A stretch of 64,000 nt of DNA, from assembly GCA_012103455.1 (NCBI GenBank), contig WLWT01000001.1, positions 1,908,001 through 1,972,000 on the forward strand, given 5' to 3'. This document shows, piece by piece, positions 27,069 through 36,484 of the stretch (the stretch's first letter is position 1; each line of letters starts with the position of its first letter). The position numbers and the translations under genes are program-made. The notes beneath the pieces were generated by a model, which did not search any database, was not told the origin of the DNA, and saw nothing but the letters and a program-made list of their open reading frames with translations. The stretch comes from Gammaproteobacteria bacterium. Its GTDB lineage: Bacteria > Pseudomonadota > Gammaproteobacteria > HK1.

Positions 27069-28992
27069 GTACGCCCAGCATGGGCACGGACGAATGGGGT
27101 GAAAGTCCACTGTAGGAAAATCACACTCCATGGCAGTAGATATTGCTACGGAAATTAACTACTAGCCACCCGCAAGGGCGAAGCGGTGAGGCAACGTCTG
27201 AAGGAAGCGTTAAGCCAAGCGGCGAGTTGATGAACAAGACCGTCATAGGAGGCGTAGGCTGAAGGCGAGATGGCCCAAGACATCGAAGCCCTGTGATTGA
27301 ACGGCTAGCGTCAATGGCGCAGTGGTGCAGCGAAAGTGCGTGCTCTTAGTCTGGGGAGAACTGCTCGACAGGCGAGCGGTAGATAACCCGTCAGGCCACG
27401 GGTAGCTCAAGCCTGGGCCTGTCCGTAGGCATCGCCGCAGAAGAGCGAACCCGATGCAAACCGATAGCGCCTGGCGGGGTCACTCAGTCGGTGACCGAAC
27501 AGAAGTCAGCAGAGGGCCTAGTCGCCCAATGCCTCGCGTAAGGGTGGGGACAGGGTGAAGGCCTGAACATTCACCACCCAGGAGGCGCCTTGCCCTACCG
27601 GCCGCCCCGCACACCGACCGGAGTGATTGGGTGAAGCAGCGTAGGGACGAGCAACCCGCCTTGAGCACCGCTCGACTCGCACACCTCGTGTGGGCGGAGA
27701 ATCGCCATCGGGCCTGGAAGCGTGTTCGAGCCAACACAGGGGCACCGGGTGTGGATGGCAGGGCTATCGATGCCTTCCCCGACTGGGCTAGGGCCAACGG
27801 GCGCGAGGTAAAAAGTGCGCGGTTGGCGGGGACCTATCACCCAGCCCCGGTGCGCCGGGTTGAGCTACCCCAGCCCAACGGCGGTATACGTGTGCTGGGC
27901 ATTCCTACGGGACTCGCTCGCCTCATTCAGCCAGCCATTGCACAACGCCTGATGGCGTTGTTCGACCCGGACTTCTCAATCCATAGCTATGGGTTCAGGC
28001 CGGGCCGCGATGCCCATCAGGCGGTGCACCCGATACAGCACGAGAGTGCGCACAATCGGCGTCATGCTGTGGCTATCGACCGGTCGAAGTGCTTTGACCG
28101 GGTTAACCAGGATCGGCTGATGACCCAGCGGGGCCGCAAGGTGCAGGACAAACGGGTAGTGAAGCGGAGCAAGCGCTCCTTGCAAGCAGGCGTCTTGCTA
28201 GGCAATCAGCTTGAAGCGAGTCACCGGGGTGTCCCTCAGGGCGGACCATTATCGCCGTGGTTGGCAAACAGTCTGCTTGACCGGATGGACAAGGAACTGG
28301 CGCGGCGCGGGCATCCTTTTGCCCGATACGCAGATGACATCCTTATCGGGCTGGGCCGCCAGCGCGCCGGTGAACGCTTGCGGCGTAGCCTGACACATTA
28401 TCGGCAGAAAGGTCTGCCAGTGGTAGTCAATACCGATAAAAGCCGCGGGGTCAAAGTCAGTAACAGCCAGTGCCCGGGGGTTACCTTCCGGGGCGGGCGT
28501 ATCCACTGGCACGCCAAAGTGCTGGAGAAGTTTAAACAGCCAATACGGCCACTGACCAACCGGCACTGGGGTGTATCGATGCGTTACCCGCTTGACAAAC
28601 TCAGCCACTACCTTCGGGGCTGGCGCAACTATTTTGGTAGTGCCAGGGGGTATCAACGCGGTGTCGATCGAGCGCATTGGATTCGACGACGCCTCCGTAT
28701 GGCCTACTGGCGACAGTGGCGTAAGCCGCCAACCAAGGTAGGGAACCTGATAAAGCGTGGCGTATCCATACAGCTTGCACTGGCCTGTGGACTGACCCGC
28801 AAGGGGCCGTGGCGTCGGTCAAAGACACCCGGTATTGAGCAGGCGTTGTCCAATGCTTACCTGAAAGCCGAAGGTCTTTATTCCCTGCGCGAGGGTTGGA
28901 TCAAGCTTCGCTATGGGAAATGAAACGCTCTGTGCGGACCCCCATGCAGGGTGTTGAGGGCAGGGACGGCTAGAGACCGTCCCTTACCCGAT
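27069..28992 (+). mobile_element. Group II intron A (IIC-attC type)
   Basis: The element is about 1.92 kb, starts near GTGTACGCCCAGC (exact 5' base uncertain by two) and ends ACCCGAT. It has a structured 560-bp leader, a reverse transcriptase gene and a short 3' domain V/VI region. It sits exactly at the TTGT/TAGGC core of an attC site and is antisense to the cassette genes, the known habit of group IIC-attC introns. Copy B (34.5 kb) is nearly identical. Confidence 0.85.
27631..28923 (+). CDS. Group II intron reverse transcriptase/maturase
   Basis: The 430-aa protein has the RT domains in order: VDGRAIDAFPDW, ARLIQPAIAQRLMALFDP, FSIHSYGFRPGRDAHQA (RT2), AIDRSKCFDRV (RT3), RGVPQGGPLSPWLANSLLDR (RT4), FARYADDILIG (RT5 with catalytic YADD) and a group II maturase/thumb region ending YSLREGWIKLRYGK. 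It is uninterrupted. It splices and mobilises the intron and lacks an obvious endonuclease domain, as in class C. Position 4 of RT3 has KCFD where many have FFD. Confidence 0.9.
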   Translation: MKQRRDEQPALSTARLAHLVWAENRHRAWKRVRANTGAPGVDGRAIDAFPDWARANGREVKSARLAGTYHPAPVRRVELPQPNGGIRVLGIPTGLARLIQPAIAQRLMALFDPDFSIHSYGFRPGRDAHQAVHPIQHESAHNRRHAVAIDRSKCFDRVNQDRLMTQRGRKVQDKRVVKRSKRSLQAGVLLGNQLEASHRGVPQGGPLSPWLANSLLDRMDKELARRGHPFARYADDILIGLGRQRAGERLRRSLTHYRQKGLPVVVNTDKSRGVKVSNSQCPGVTFRGGRIHWHAKVLEKFKQPIRPLTNRHWGVSMRYPLDKLSHYLRGWRNYFGSARGYQRGVDRAHWIRRRLRMAYWRQWRKPPTKVGNLIKRGVSIQLALACGLTRKGPWRRSKTPGIEQALSNAYLKAEGLYSLREGWIKLRYGK

Positions 28993-29008
28993 TAGGCGGT
29001 ATTGGCGC

Positions 29009-29230
29009 TTACGCGACATACGTTTCTATAAAGGTGCTATCTGACGAAGGTGAAGGAATAGGTTGCGCCGTGCTATTGAGATCATCAATGTGAAAATCAA
29101 TAGCTTCCTTGATCAGTTCCAGAACTTCTTCTTTCGACTCACCAACTGCAACACAGCCCGGTAAATCAGGCACATGTGCCCCCCAACTAGTTTTGCCCTC
29201 TTCAATTACAACAAGATATTTCATATTCAA
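29009..29230 (-). CDS. hicB: HicB-type antitoxin, cassette-borne
   Basis: The 73-aa protein reads KYLVVIEEGKTSWGAHVPDL, PGCVAVGESKEEVLELIKEA and IDFHIDD, the compact HicB fold. It overlaps the HicA gene by four bases and, unlike the 7-kb locus, follows the toxin. Its stop lies just after the restored attC core downstream of intron A. Confidence 0.85.
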   Translation of the reverse strand: MNMKYLVVIEEGKTSWGAHVPDLPGCVAVGESKEEVLELIKEAIDFHIDDLNSTAQPIPSPSSDSTFIETYVA

Positions 29231-29415
29231 TCCTTCAGCTTAGCTTGCTTCAGTATGCTGTTGAGCGTACCCGGCGGAATATCTATGCTCGGCTTGCCAG
29301 CGATTGTGACTGTGCCGGGTTTAGTGGGATGATGATACTGTCGATGACTGCCGTTTGTTCGGACATGATACCAGCCGTCGCGTTGGATCATTTGGATTGC
29401 CTCACGAACCTTCAT
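29227..29415 (-). CDS. hicA: HicA-type toxin, cassette-borne
   Basis: The 62-aa protein reads AIQMIQRDGWYHVRTNGSHR (catalytic His), YHHPTKPGTVTIAGKPSIDI and ILKQAKL. Full family length and unbroken. It is one of the few apparently intact toxins in the array. Confidence 0.85.
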   Translation of the reverse strand: MKVREAIQMIQRDGWYHVRTNGSHRQYHHPTKPGTVTIAGKPSIDIPPGTLNSILKQAKLKD

Positions 29416-29434
29416 GCTGGATCGGTCTTTTGCC

Positions 29435-29490
29435 GCCTAACGCCAAGCCCAGCGGCGGTGTTAACTGTCCTCTGGAGTATTTTGTTAGGC
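29435..29490 (-). repeat. attC site 5 (short)
   Basis: Boundaries GCCTAAC and TTTGTTAGGC are 56 bp apart. CCAGCGG pairs loosely with CTCTGGAG, and the loop is short. Confidence 0.75.
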
Positions 29491-29509
29491 GTGAGTCCTC
29501 CCCCTTAGG

Positions 29510-30085
29510 CTATTTAAGTGACACCATTTCCCATGCTGAATGGCTTAATTTTGTACTTGTACAACGCTCCAATGATAAAACTTGCCATCTATCAAGTGGT
29601 GAGTATGTTCTTGATGATTCACCACCGACCGCCAAACAAAGGTTACTTCCACGCAATTTTAGCTGCCCATTTTTCAAATGCTCAAACTTTTGCAAGTTTT
29701 GAGTATCAAAAAAGGAAACTCTATAGTCACATGGACGAAGTAATACTGCTGTCCCCGGTAAAACTGTATTGTTTACCCCAAATGCCGTAACACAAACTTG
29801 CGCACTTGGAAACAAAAGCTGACCTTTGCTGGTATAAATTACTGCACTATCAGGAGTTGGGCCACTTTTGCAGTTGTGTGTAAATAATGGAACCTCTAAA
29901 CGCAAATTGGAGCCTGTGCCTAAAATATCAAAACAGTAACCATCCGTTGGTCTGTCTAAGCGATCTTTAAGACGCACATGAACTAAATTGTTCTCGTTTG
30001 CATAGGAAACAGCGACTATCCCAATAAATACTGGGGATAAGATAAAGCGTATTTTCAATGCTTTTTTTATTAGTTTTGTAATCAT
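29510..30085 (-). CDS. Secreted beta-trefoil (ricin-B-like) cassette protein
   Basis: The 191-aa protein has a signal peptide (KKALKIRFILSPVFIGIVAV) ending near ANE. The mature part shows repeated segments of the type YCFDILGTGSNLRLEVPLFT...C and NLCLAVGGESS...DRWQVLSLERC, resembling the xWQ/LxxC repeats of ricin-type beta-trefoils. Cysteines are evenly spaced and may pair in the periplasm. A carbohydrate-binding role is inferred from fold resemblance only. Confidence 0.55.
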   Translation of the reverse strand: MITKLIKKALKIRFILSPVFIGIVAVSYANENNLVHVRLKDRLDRPTDGYCFDILGTGSNLRLEVPLFTHNCKSGPTPDSAVIYTSKGQLLFPSAQVCVTAFGVNNTVLPGTAVLLRPCDYRVSFFDTQNLQKFEHLKNGQLKLRGSNLCLAVGGESSRTYSPLDRWQVLSLERCTSTKLSHSAWEMVSLK

Positions 30086-30118
30086 TTTGATACCTCGCTT
30101 TGAATAAGTGTTCTGTTA

Positions 30119-31225
30119 CTACTTCGGCAAAAAATTACCCGACACAAATTAATAAATATGTTACAATGATGCTATGAAAAAGACAGACGGTCGCTCACTG
30201 CCCCATTCCGCGCGAGAAGCCATCCGCAGGCACGCGGTTGCGCAAGTATTATCGGGTGAAAGCCCTGAAAAAGTAATTAAAGCCCTCGGATTTCATCGTT
30301 CTTGCATTGACGATTGGTTATCCAGATATGAGCAAGGTGGTGAACAGGCGCTGTCTACCGGTAAGATCACGTGCCGCCCAAGAAAGTGTCCCGATGAATA
30401 TGCGGATCGCTTACGTGAACGGGTTAAAACGAATCCGTTGCAATTGGACTTTCACGATGCCCTGTGGACGCGCTCGATGATTCAGATATGACTGAAAGAC
30501 AAATTTGGCATCGAAGTCAGCGAGCGCTCGGTGGGCAATATCCTGTCTCGTTTGGGGATGAGTGCGCAGCGCCCTGGGTTTAAGGCATACGAGCCAGACC
30601 CTGATCAGGTTAAGGTATGGTTAAAAGAAACTTGGCCTGAAGTACAACGAGAAGCGAAAAGGCGGCGAGCGCGGGTCTATTTTGGCGACGAATCGACGAT
30701 CCGGTCGGATTATCATCGTGGTACCACTTGGGGGGTACGGGGTGATACGCCGGTTGTAGCGAAAACGGGTCGGCGCTTTAGCGTAAGTATGCTGTCAGCC
30801 GTTTCGCCGAAGGGTCACCTGCGTTTCATGGTGAGCGAATCACGGGTAACCGCAGACGTTTTTATCGACTTTCTAAGGCGTTTGTTGCACAACGCCAAGC
30901 GATCGGTCTATTGGGTTGTTGATGGCCATCGAATTCATCGAACCAAGAAGGTGCAAGAATTTGTCCGCAATAGCCAAGGGAGGCTCACGTTAGTATTGCT
31001 ACTGCCGTATTCACCGGAACTCAATCCTGATGAACGGGTATGGCATCACGTAAAAAGCCAACGAATTGGGCGGACAGTGGTGGCTACAAAGGAGCAACTG
31101 GTGGCCTTGGCTCGTTCGGTGTTGCACTCACTGCAACAGAATACGCAAATAATTAAACGGTTTTTCTATGAAAAGCATGTCAGATATATTCTGAATTGAT
31201 GTCGGGTAATTTTTTGCCGAATTAG
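30119..31225 (+). mobile_element. IS630-type element form B, copy a
   Basis: The element is 1,107 bp, with ends CTACTTCGGCAAAAAATTAC and the inverse of CTAATTCGGCAAAAAATTAC, flanked by TA on both sides. It inserted upstream of the secreted beta-trefoil gene, between its start and attC site 6. Confidence 0.9.
30174..31199 (+). pseudogene. IS630-family transposase (form B) with internal stop
   Basis: The frame is identical in layout to the intact copy at 48.7 kb (SLPHSAREAIRRHAVAQVL, RVYFGDESTIRSDY, VYWVVDGHRIH, LPYSPELNPDERVWHHVKS). TGA at about 30,489 replaces the leucine codon after TRSMIQI. The same nonsense change is in copy b, so both descend from one defective copy. The DDE residues themselves are retained. 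Confidence 0.85.
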
Positions 31226-31310
31226 TATCTATATTGTTATCTATATTGTTATCTCATCGTTAATACACAGAACAGAATATAAAACCAAACAGTCGCTGTG
31301 CGTTTAACCG

Positions 31311-31393
31311 TCTAACGATTTGGGTAAGGGGCGCGCAGCGAAGCGGAGCGTCCCAGTGAGCGATAGCGAACGAACTTAACCCACTTGTTATGT
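31311..31393 (-). repeat. attC site 6
   Basis: Boundaries GTCTAAC and GTTATGT; arms TTTGGGTAAG and CTTAACCCAC pair. Internal GCGCAGCGAAGCGGAGCG resembles that of sites 14 and 16. Confidence 0.8.
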
Positions 31394-31399
31394 TGCAGA

Positions 31400-31577
31400 T
31401 TATTTCCTGTTTTCCAATACTTCACGAAGAGCATCATTAACAGCTTTGGTATTGGGGAACGCATCAGATAGGCCAGGTTCAATAACTACAATATTAGTAC
31501 TCTTTTGATACTGTTCGTAGTACTTGCCACGAACACCTTTGCCTAATGATTTAAGGTTATACTCTGATTTTATTTCA

Positions 31578-31594
<17 letters not shown>
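31400..31594 (-). CDS. BrnT-associated antitoxin-like protein
   Basis: The 64-aa protein reads SEYNLKSLGKGVRGKYYEQY, then NIVVIEPGLSDAFPNTKAVN and DALREVL. The GVRGKYY box and DV/SDAFPnse-VNeALR tail define the small partner commonly encoded directly after BrnT-type toxins. Its ATG overlaps the end of the BrnT frame. Presumed antitoxin; not the classical RHH BrnA. Confidence 0.65.
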
Positions 31595-31860
<266 letters not shown>

Positions 31861-31870
31861 TTATTTTGCA

Positions 31871-32037
31871 GCATAACGCCAAGCGTAAGTGGCCGGAGCG
31901 TCCGCGGAGGTCCATCTTAAGGGCACCTCTAATAATTCACATTCTGAAATCTGATAGTCAATAAAATCAGTCACTTACGCTTTGGCAAAATGTCAAAATC
32001 GTAATTTTTAGAGATGCCCTTAACGCTTTTGTTGGGC
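31871..32037 (-). repeat. attC site 7, interrupted by a MITE
   Basis: The left part GCATAACGCC AAGCGTAAGTGGCC and right part TTAACGCTTTTGTTGGGC form the two arms. A 99-bp MITE with TTAA duplication sits between them. Removing it restores complementary arms AAGCGTAAG-TGGCC and GGTCCATCTTAACGCTT. Confidence 0.85.
31921..32019. mobile_element. 99-bp MITE with IS5-type ends (second MITE type)
   Basis: Ends are GGGCACCTCTAATAATT and the inverse of GGGCATCTCTAAAAATT. The flanking TTAA is duplicated (31917-31920 and 32020-32023). Its interior differs from the 140-bp MITEs. The shared ends indicate mobilisation by the same IS5-family transposase. It lies inside attC site 7. Confidence 0.9.
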
Positions 32038-32129
32038 TGGGGCGACCTCCGAGCTTCGGTTCGCGATAAACTCAACGCACTATCTCGTCGCTGGCGCATG
32101 CTCATTGGATGTATTCCGAAACCGCTGTT

Positions 32130-32376
32130 TCACGCCCGTGGCAGACGCCCTGCCACCTGCATCAGATGTTTCTTAGTCAGGGTCGGTCGACCAAGGGTCG
32201 CCGGGTCTTCGTCAATATACAGTACGTTTCTCGCCATTTGCACTAGGAATGCTCATAGCATCACCGGCTTCGTCAGATTCGACGATTTCACCTCGAATTA
32301 CTGAATCGGGATGGTTATACGTACCGTCTTTCAGGCGTTTCCAGATTTCGTTCAGATGGTCTTGATCCAAATCCAT
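32130..32376 (-). pseudogene. Cassette gene of unknown function, apparently frameshifted
   Basis: ATG 32376 opens MDLDQDHLNEIWKRLKDGTY and reads to a stop after GEKRTVY. The adjacent frame continues YIDEDPATLGRPTLTKKHLM QVAGRLPRA to 32130. The two parts give a plausible 80-aa acidic protein if joined. No family recognised. It occupies the cassette between attC sites 7 and 8. Confidence 0.4.
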
Positions 32377-32402
32377 TGTCTCTCCGATTCTTCGTTACAA
32401 CT

Positions 32403-32506
32403 CGCCTAATGTGGGTCTCAGAGTCAATGGGATCCGAGGGCGATTGTCGCCCAACCGACCAAACTCAGCGGCACCGTTAGGTGTCCGCTGGAGTGCCTTG
32501 TTAGGT
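32403..32506 (-). repeat. attC site 8 (possibly two overlapping sites)
   Basis: The outer left box is CGCCTAAT and the right box is TTGTTAGGT. A clear hairpin CAGCGGCACC with GGTGTCCGCTG lies in the right half, and a second partial palindrome (CGAGGGCGATTGTCGCCC) lies in the left half. Confidence 0.65.
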
Positions 32507-32543
32507 ATGGCTTGAGTTGTGCACATATTCTTGGGTAAGCCAT

Positions 32544-32810
32544 TCACACTGGTTTCACTTCAGGCTGAATAAGATTCAATACGGTATACATGTCCCGTCC
32601 TGAGAACAGAAACTTAATAACGATACCGGCGGATGCCTCCAAAAGTCTGGCATACCTTAGCTCACCAACATCGACTGGTTCACAGCCAATGCACTCGATA
32701 AGCTCTGCGACTGTTGATTTAGCTGCAGATTCATCACCACAATAAAGTGCAGTTAATTTTCGCCCATCGAATTCTGGTGGCTCCATTTCCCAGACAGACG
32801 CTTGGCACAT
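32544..32810 (-). pseudogene. NADPH-dependent F420-reductase-like C-terminal fragment
   Basis: The 88-residue frame ends next to the IS630-B terminus. It reads FDGRKLTALYCGDESAAKST, ELIECIGCEPVDVGELRYAR and LLEASAGIVIKFLF, the C-terminal half of COG2085-type oxidoreductases. The nucleotide-binding N-terminus is lost to the insertion. It was probably a metabolic gene captured as a cassette. Confidence 0.55.
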
Positions 32811-32814
32811 GTTA

Positions 32815-33923
32815 CTAATTCGGAAAAAAATTACCAGACATCAATTCAGAATATATCTGACATGCTTTTCATAGAAAAACCGTTTAATTATTTGCGTATT
32901 CTGTTGCAGTGAGTGCAACACCGAACGAGCCAGGGCCACCCGTTGCTCCTTTGTAGCCACCACTGTCCGCCCAATTCGTTGGCTTTTTACATGATGCCAT
33001 ACTAGCTCATCAGGATTGAGTTCCGGTGAATACGGCGGTAACAATACTAACGTGAGCTTACCTTGGCTAGTGCGGACAAATTCTTGCACCTTCTTGGCTC
33101 GATGAATGGGATGGCCATCAACAACCCAATAGACCGATCGCTTGGCGTTGTGCAACAAACGCCTTAGAAAGTCGATAAAAACGTCTGCGGTTACCCGTGA
33201 TTCGGTTACCATGAAACGCAGGTGACCCTTCGGCGAAACGGCTGACAGCCTATTCACGCTAAAGCGCCGACCCGTTTTCGCTACAACCGGCGTATCACCC
33301 CGTACCCCCCAAGTGGTACCACGATGATAATCCGACCGGATCGTCGATTCGTCGCCAAAATAGACCCGCGCTCGCCGCCTTTTCGCTTCTTGTTGTACTT
33401 CAGGCCAAGTTTCTTTTAACCATACCTTAACCTGATCAGGGTTTTGCTCGTATGCCTTAAACCCAGGGCGCTGCGCACTCATCCCCCAAACGAGACAGGC
33501 TATTGCCCACCGAGCGCTCGCTGACCTCGATGCCAAATTTATCTTTCAGTCATATCTGAATCATCGAGCGCGTCCACAGGGCATCGTGAAAATCCAATTG
33601 CAACGGATTCGTTTTAACCCGTTCACGTAAGCGATCCGCATATTCATCGGGACACTTTCTTGGGCGGCCCGTGATCTTGCCGGTGGACAGCGCCTGTTCA
33701 CCACCTTGCTCATACCTGGATAACCAATCGTCAATGCAAGAACGATGAAATCCGCGGGCTTTAATTACTTTTTCAGGGCTTTCACCCGATAATACTTGCG
33801 CAACCGCGTGCCTGCGGATGGCTTCTCGCGCGGAATGGGGCAGTGAGCGACCGTCTGTCTTTTTCATAGCATCACTATAACACATTTTATTAATTTGTGT
33901 CGGGTAATTTTTTGCCGAAGTAG
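32815..33923 (-). mobile_element. IS630-type element form B, copy b, with defective transposase
   Basis: The element is about 1.1 kb with TA on both sides (32813-32814 and 33924-33925). The transposase frame (33885 to 32841) carries the same internal TGA after TRSMIQI as copy a. Its right flank is the end of an IS630-A element, its left flank a truncated cassette gene. Host sequences on the two sides do not rejoin a gene, so recombination between IS copies is likely. Confidence 0.85.
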
Positions 33924-33925
33924 TA

Positions 33926-33959
33926 AGTATTCTATATTCGCATTTTCAATGGCGATGGG
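33926..33959 (-). mobile_element. IS630 form A terminal remnant
   Basis: Thirty-four bases match the terminal repeat region of the complete IS630-A copy (CGCATTTTCAATGGCGATGG next to TA). The rest was replaced when IS630-B copy b inserted or recombined here. It in turn truncates the DUF4160 gene on its right. Confidence 0.75.
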
Positions 33960-33961
33960 TA

Positions 33962-34040
33962 TATGCGGCAATTTATGTTGCTGATTATCAAAAAAATACA
34001 TCGAAATGATGATACCGTAAAACATTGAAATTATCGCCAT
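33962..34040 (-). pseudogene. DUF4160 protein, 5' fragment
   Basis: ATG 34040 reads MAIISMFYGIIISMYFFDNQ QHKLPHI and runs into the IS630-A remnant. DUF4160 proteins begin MPtISmFYGIIIrMyf. The related, longer frame at 39.6-40.1 kb shows what was lost. It follows attC site 9 as a cassette gene. Confidence 0.65.
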
Positions 34041-34049
34041 ATCATACTC

Positions 34050-34442
34050 TCAATATGTGTTGTATATTTTACGCATAACGCTCCGCAGCCGAAGGTGCAA
34101 ATTGGTGCTCCTTGTTATGTGATTTACTTTTTTACTAAAAAGATATCCTACCAAGGTGCCAAATAATACACCTGAAGTTGAATAAAATTTGCTCAGATAA
34201 GTTAATACACTTGCTGCAACCACCACAATCAAAACGATGCCCGCTTGAAGCCATTTCTCAAATTTAGCATGAGAGGTTGAAGTTTGTATTGTTGCCTTTT
34301 TAATATCTTCTATTATTGCAAGAACCCTTGATGCTAGCTCATGCCCCTTTTCAGATTCCAAATAATAGAGGAACGGGCCTATATCAATTAGTTCCTCGTC
34401 TTCACTTTTCTTGCTTTCAATTAACTTTTTATTCTCTTCCAC
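34050..34442 (-). CDS. Cassette membrane protein with two transmembrane helices
   Basis: The 130-aa protein has a charged N-terminal region (EENKKLIESKKSEDEELIDI), then hydrophobic helices LQAGIVLIVVVAASVLTYL and STSGVLFGTLVGYLFSKK, then a basic tail. No family recognised. The coding end runs through attC site 9. A two-helix inner-membrane protein with a cytosolic N-terminal domain is the likely topology. Confidence 0.5.
   Translation of the reverse strand: MEENKKLIESKKSEDEELIDIGPFLYYLESEKGHELASRVLAIIEDIKKATIQTSTSHAKFEKWLQAGIVLIVVVAASVLTYLSKFYSTSGVLFGTLVGYLFSKKVNHITRSTNLHLRLRSVMRKIYNTY
34073..34120 (-). repeat. attC site 9 (very short)
   Basis: Boundaries GCATAAC and TTGTTATGT are 48 bp apart, with a weak inner stem. 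It lies inside the 3' end of the two-helix protein gene. Confidence 0.5.
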
Positions 34443-34459
34443 GTATTTCTCCCTGATTC

Positions 34460-34540
34460 ACATAACGCCAATTTCAGCCGCGCGACGCCAGGCGCGTCGG
34501 GTGGAGGGGCGCAGCCCCGGAACGAACTGGAAATTTTTGT
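34460..34540 (-). repeat. attC site 10, interrupted by group II intron B
   Basis: The sequence is closely similar to site 13 (AACGCCAATTTCAGCCGC, GGGTGGAGGGGCGCAGCCCC, GGAACGAACTGG) and is cut after TTTTTGT, where intron B begins. The 3' flank after the intron reads TCGACGG rather than TAGGC or TATGC, so the downstream half has diverged or been exchanged. Confidence 0.75.
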
Positions 34541-36464
34541 GTACGCCCAGCATGGGCACGAACGAATGGGGTGAAAGTCCGCTGTAGGAAAATCACACTC
34601 CATGGCAGTAGATATTGCTACGGAAATTAACGACTAGCCACCCGCAAGGGCAAAGTGGTGAGGCAACGTCTGAAGGAAGCGTTAAGCAAAGCGGCGAGTT
34701 GATGAACAAGACCGTCATAGGAGGCGTAGGCTGAAGGCGAGATGGCCCAAGACATCGAAGCCCTGTGATTGAACGGCCAGCGTCAATGGTGCAGTGGTGC
34801 AGCGAAAGTTCGCGCTCTTAGTCTGGGGAGAGCTGCTCGACAGGCGAGCGGTAGATAACCCGTCAGGCCACGGGTAGCTCAAGCCTGGGCCTGTCCGTAG
34901 GCATCGCCGCAGAAGAGCGAACCCGATGCAAACCGATAGCGCCTGGCGGGGTCACTCAGTCGGTGACCGAACAGAAGTCAGCAGAGGCCTAGTCGCCCAA
35001 TGCCTCGCGTAAGGGTGGGGACAGGGTGAAGGCCTGAACATTCACCACCCAGGAGGCGCCTTGCCCTACCGGCCGCCCCGCACACCGACCGGAGTGATTG
35101 GGTGAAGCAGCGTAGGGACGAGCAACCCGCCTTGAGCACCGCTCGACTCGCACACCTCGTGTGGGCGGAGAATCGCCATCGGGCCTGGAAGCGTGTTCGA
35201 GCCAACACAGGGGCACCGGGTGTGGATGGCAGGGCTATCGATGCCTTCCCCGACTGGGCTAGGGCCAACGGGCGCGAGGTAAAAAGTGCGCGGTTGGCTG
35301 GGACCTATCACCCAGCCCCGGTGCGCCGGGTTGAGCTACCCCAGCCCAACGGCGGTACACGTGTGCTGGGCATTCCTACGGGACTCGCTCGCCTCATTCA
35401 GCCAGCCATTGCACAACGCCTGATGGCGTTGTTCGACCCGGACTTCTCAATCGATAGCTATGGGTTCAGGCCGGGCCGCGATGCCCATCAGGTGGTGCAC
35501 CCGATACAGCACGAGAGTGCGCACAATCGGCGTCATGCTGTGGCTATCGACCGGTCGAAGTGCTTTGACCGGGTTAACCAGGATCGGCTGATGACCCAAC
35601 TGGGCCGAAAGGTGCAGGACAAACGGGTAGTGAAGCGGAGCAAGCGCTCCTTGCAAGCAGGCGTCTTGCCAGGCAATCAGCTTGAAGCGAGTCACCGGGG
35701 TGTCCCTCAGGGCGGACCATTATCGCCGTGGTTGGCAAACAGTCTGCTTGACCGGATGGACAAGGAACTGGCGCGGCGCGGGCATCCTTTTGCCCGATAC
35801 GCAGATGACATCCTTATCGGGCTGGGCCGCCAGCGCGCCGGTGAACGCTTGCGGCGTAGCCTGACACATTATCGGCAGAAAGGTCTGCCAGTGGTAGTCA
35901 ATACCGATAAAAGCCGCGGGGTCAAAGTCAGTAACAGCCAGTGCCCGGGGGTTACCTTCCGGGGCGGGCGTATCCACTGGCACGCCAAAGTGCTGGAGAA
36001 GTTTAAACAGCCAATACGGCCACTGACCAACCGGCACTGGGGTGTATCGATGCGTTACCCGCTTGACAAACTCAGCCACTACCTTCGGGGCTGGCGCAAC
36101 TATTTTGGTAGTGCCAGGGGGTATCAACGCGGTGTCGATCGAGCGCATTGGATTCGACGACGCCTCCGTATGGCCTACTGGCGACAGTGGCGTAAGCCGC
36201 GAACCAAGGTAGGGAACCTGATAAAGCGTGGCTGTATCCATACAGCTTGCACTGGCCTGTGGACTGACCCGCAAGGGGCCGTGGCGTCGGTCAAAGACAC
36301 CCGGTATTGAGCAGGCGTTGTCCAATGCTTACCTGAAAGCCGAAGGTCTTTATTCCCTGCGCGAGGGTTGGAGCAAGCTTCACTATGGGAAATGAAACGC
36401 CCTGTGCGGACCCCCATGCAGGGTGTTGTGGGCAGGGACGGCTAGAGACCGTCCTTTACCCGAT
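34541..36464 (+). mobile_element. Group II intron B (IIC-attC type)
   Basis: The copy has almost the same sequence and length as intron A, and starts and ends at the same internal bases (GTACGCCCAGC, ACCCGAT). It is inserted at the TTGT core of an attC, antisense to the cassettes. Its RT gene is frameshifted near the 3' end, so it would need intron A's protein to splice or move. Confidence 0.85.
35102..36310 (+). pseudogene. Intron B reverse transcriptase, C-terminal frameshift
   Basis: The frame matches intron A's protein through FARYADDILIG and the thumb region, with a few substitutions (IDSYGFRPG, TQLGRKV). At about 36,232 one extra base (GGCTGTATCC against GGCGTATCC) shifts the frame after NLIKRG and truncates the final 45 residues. 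The homologous codons continue to about 36,393. Confidence 0.85.
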
Positions 36465-36484
36465 TCGACGGCGGGTGCCTCACA

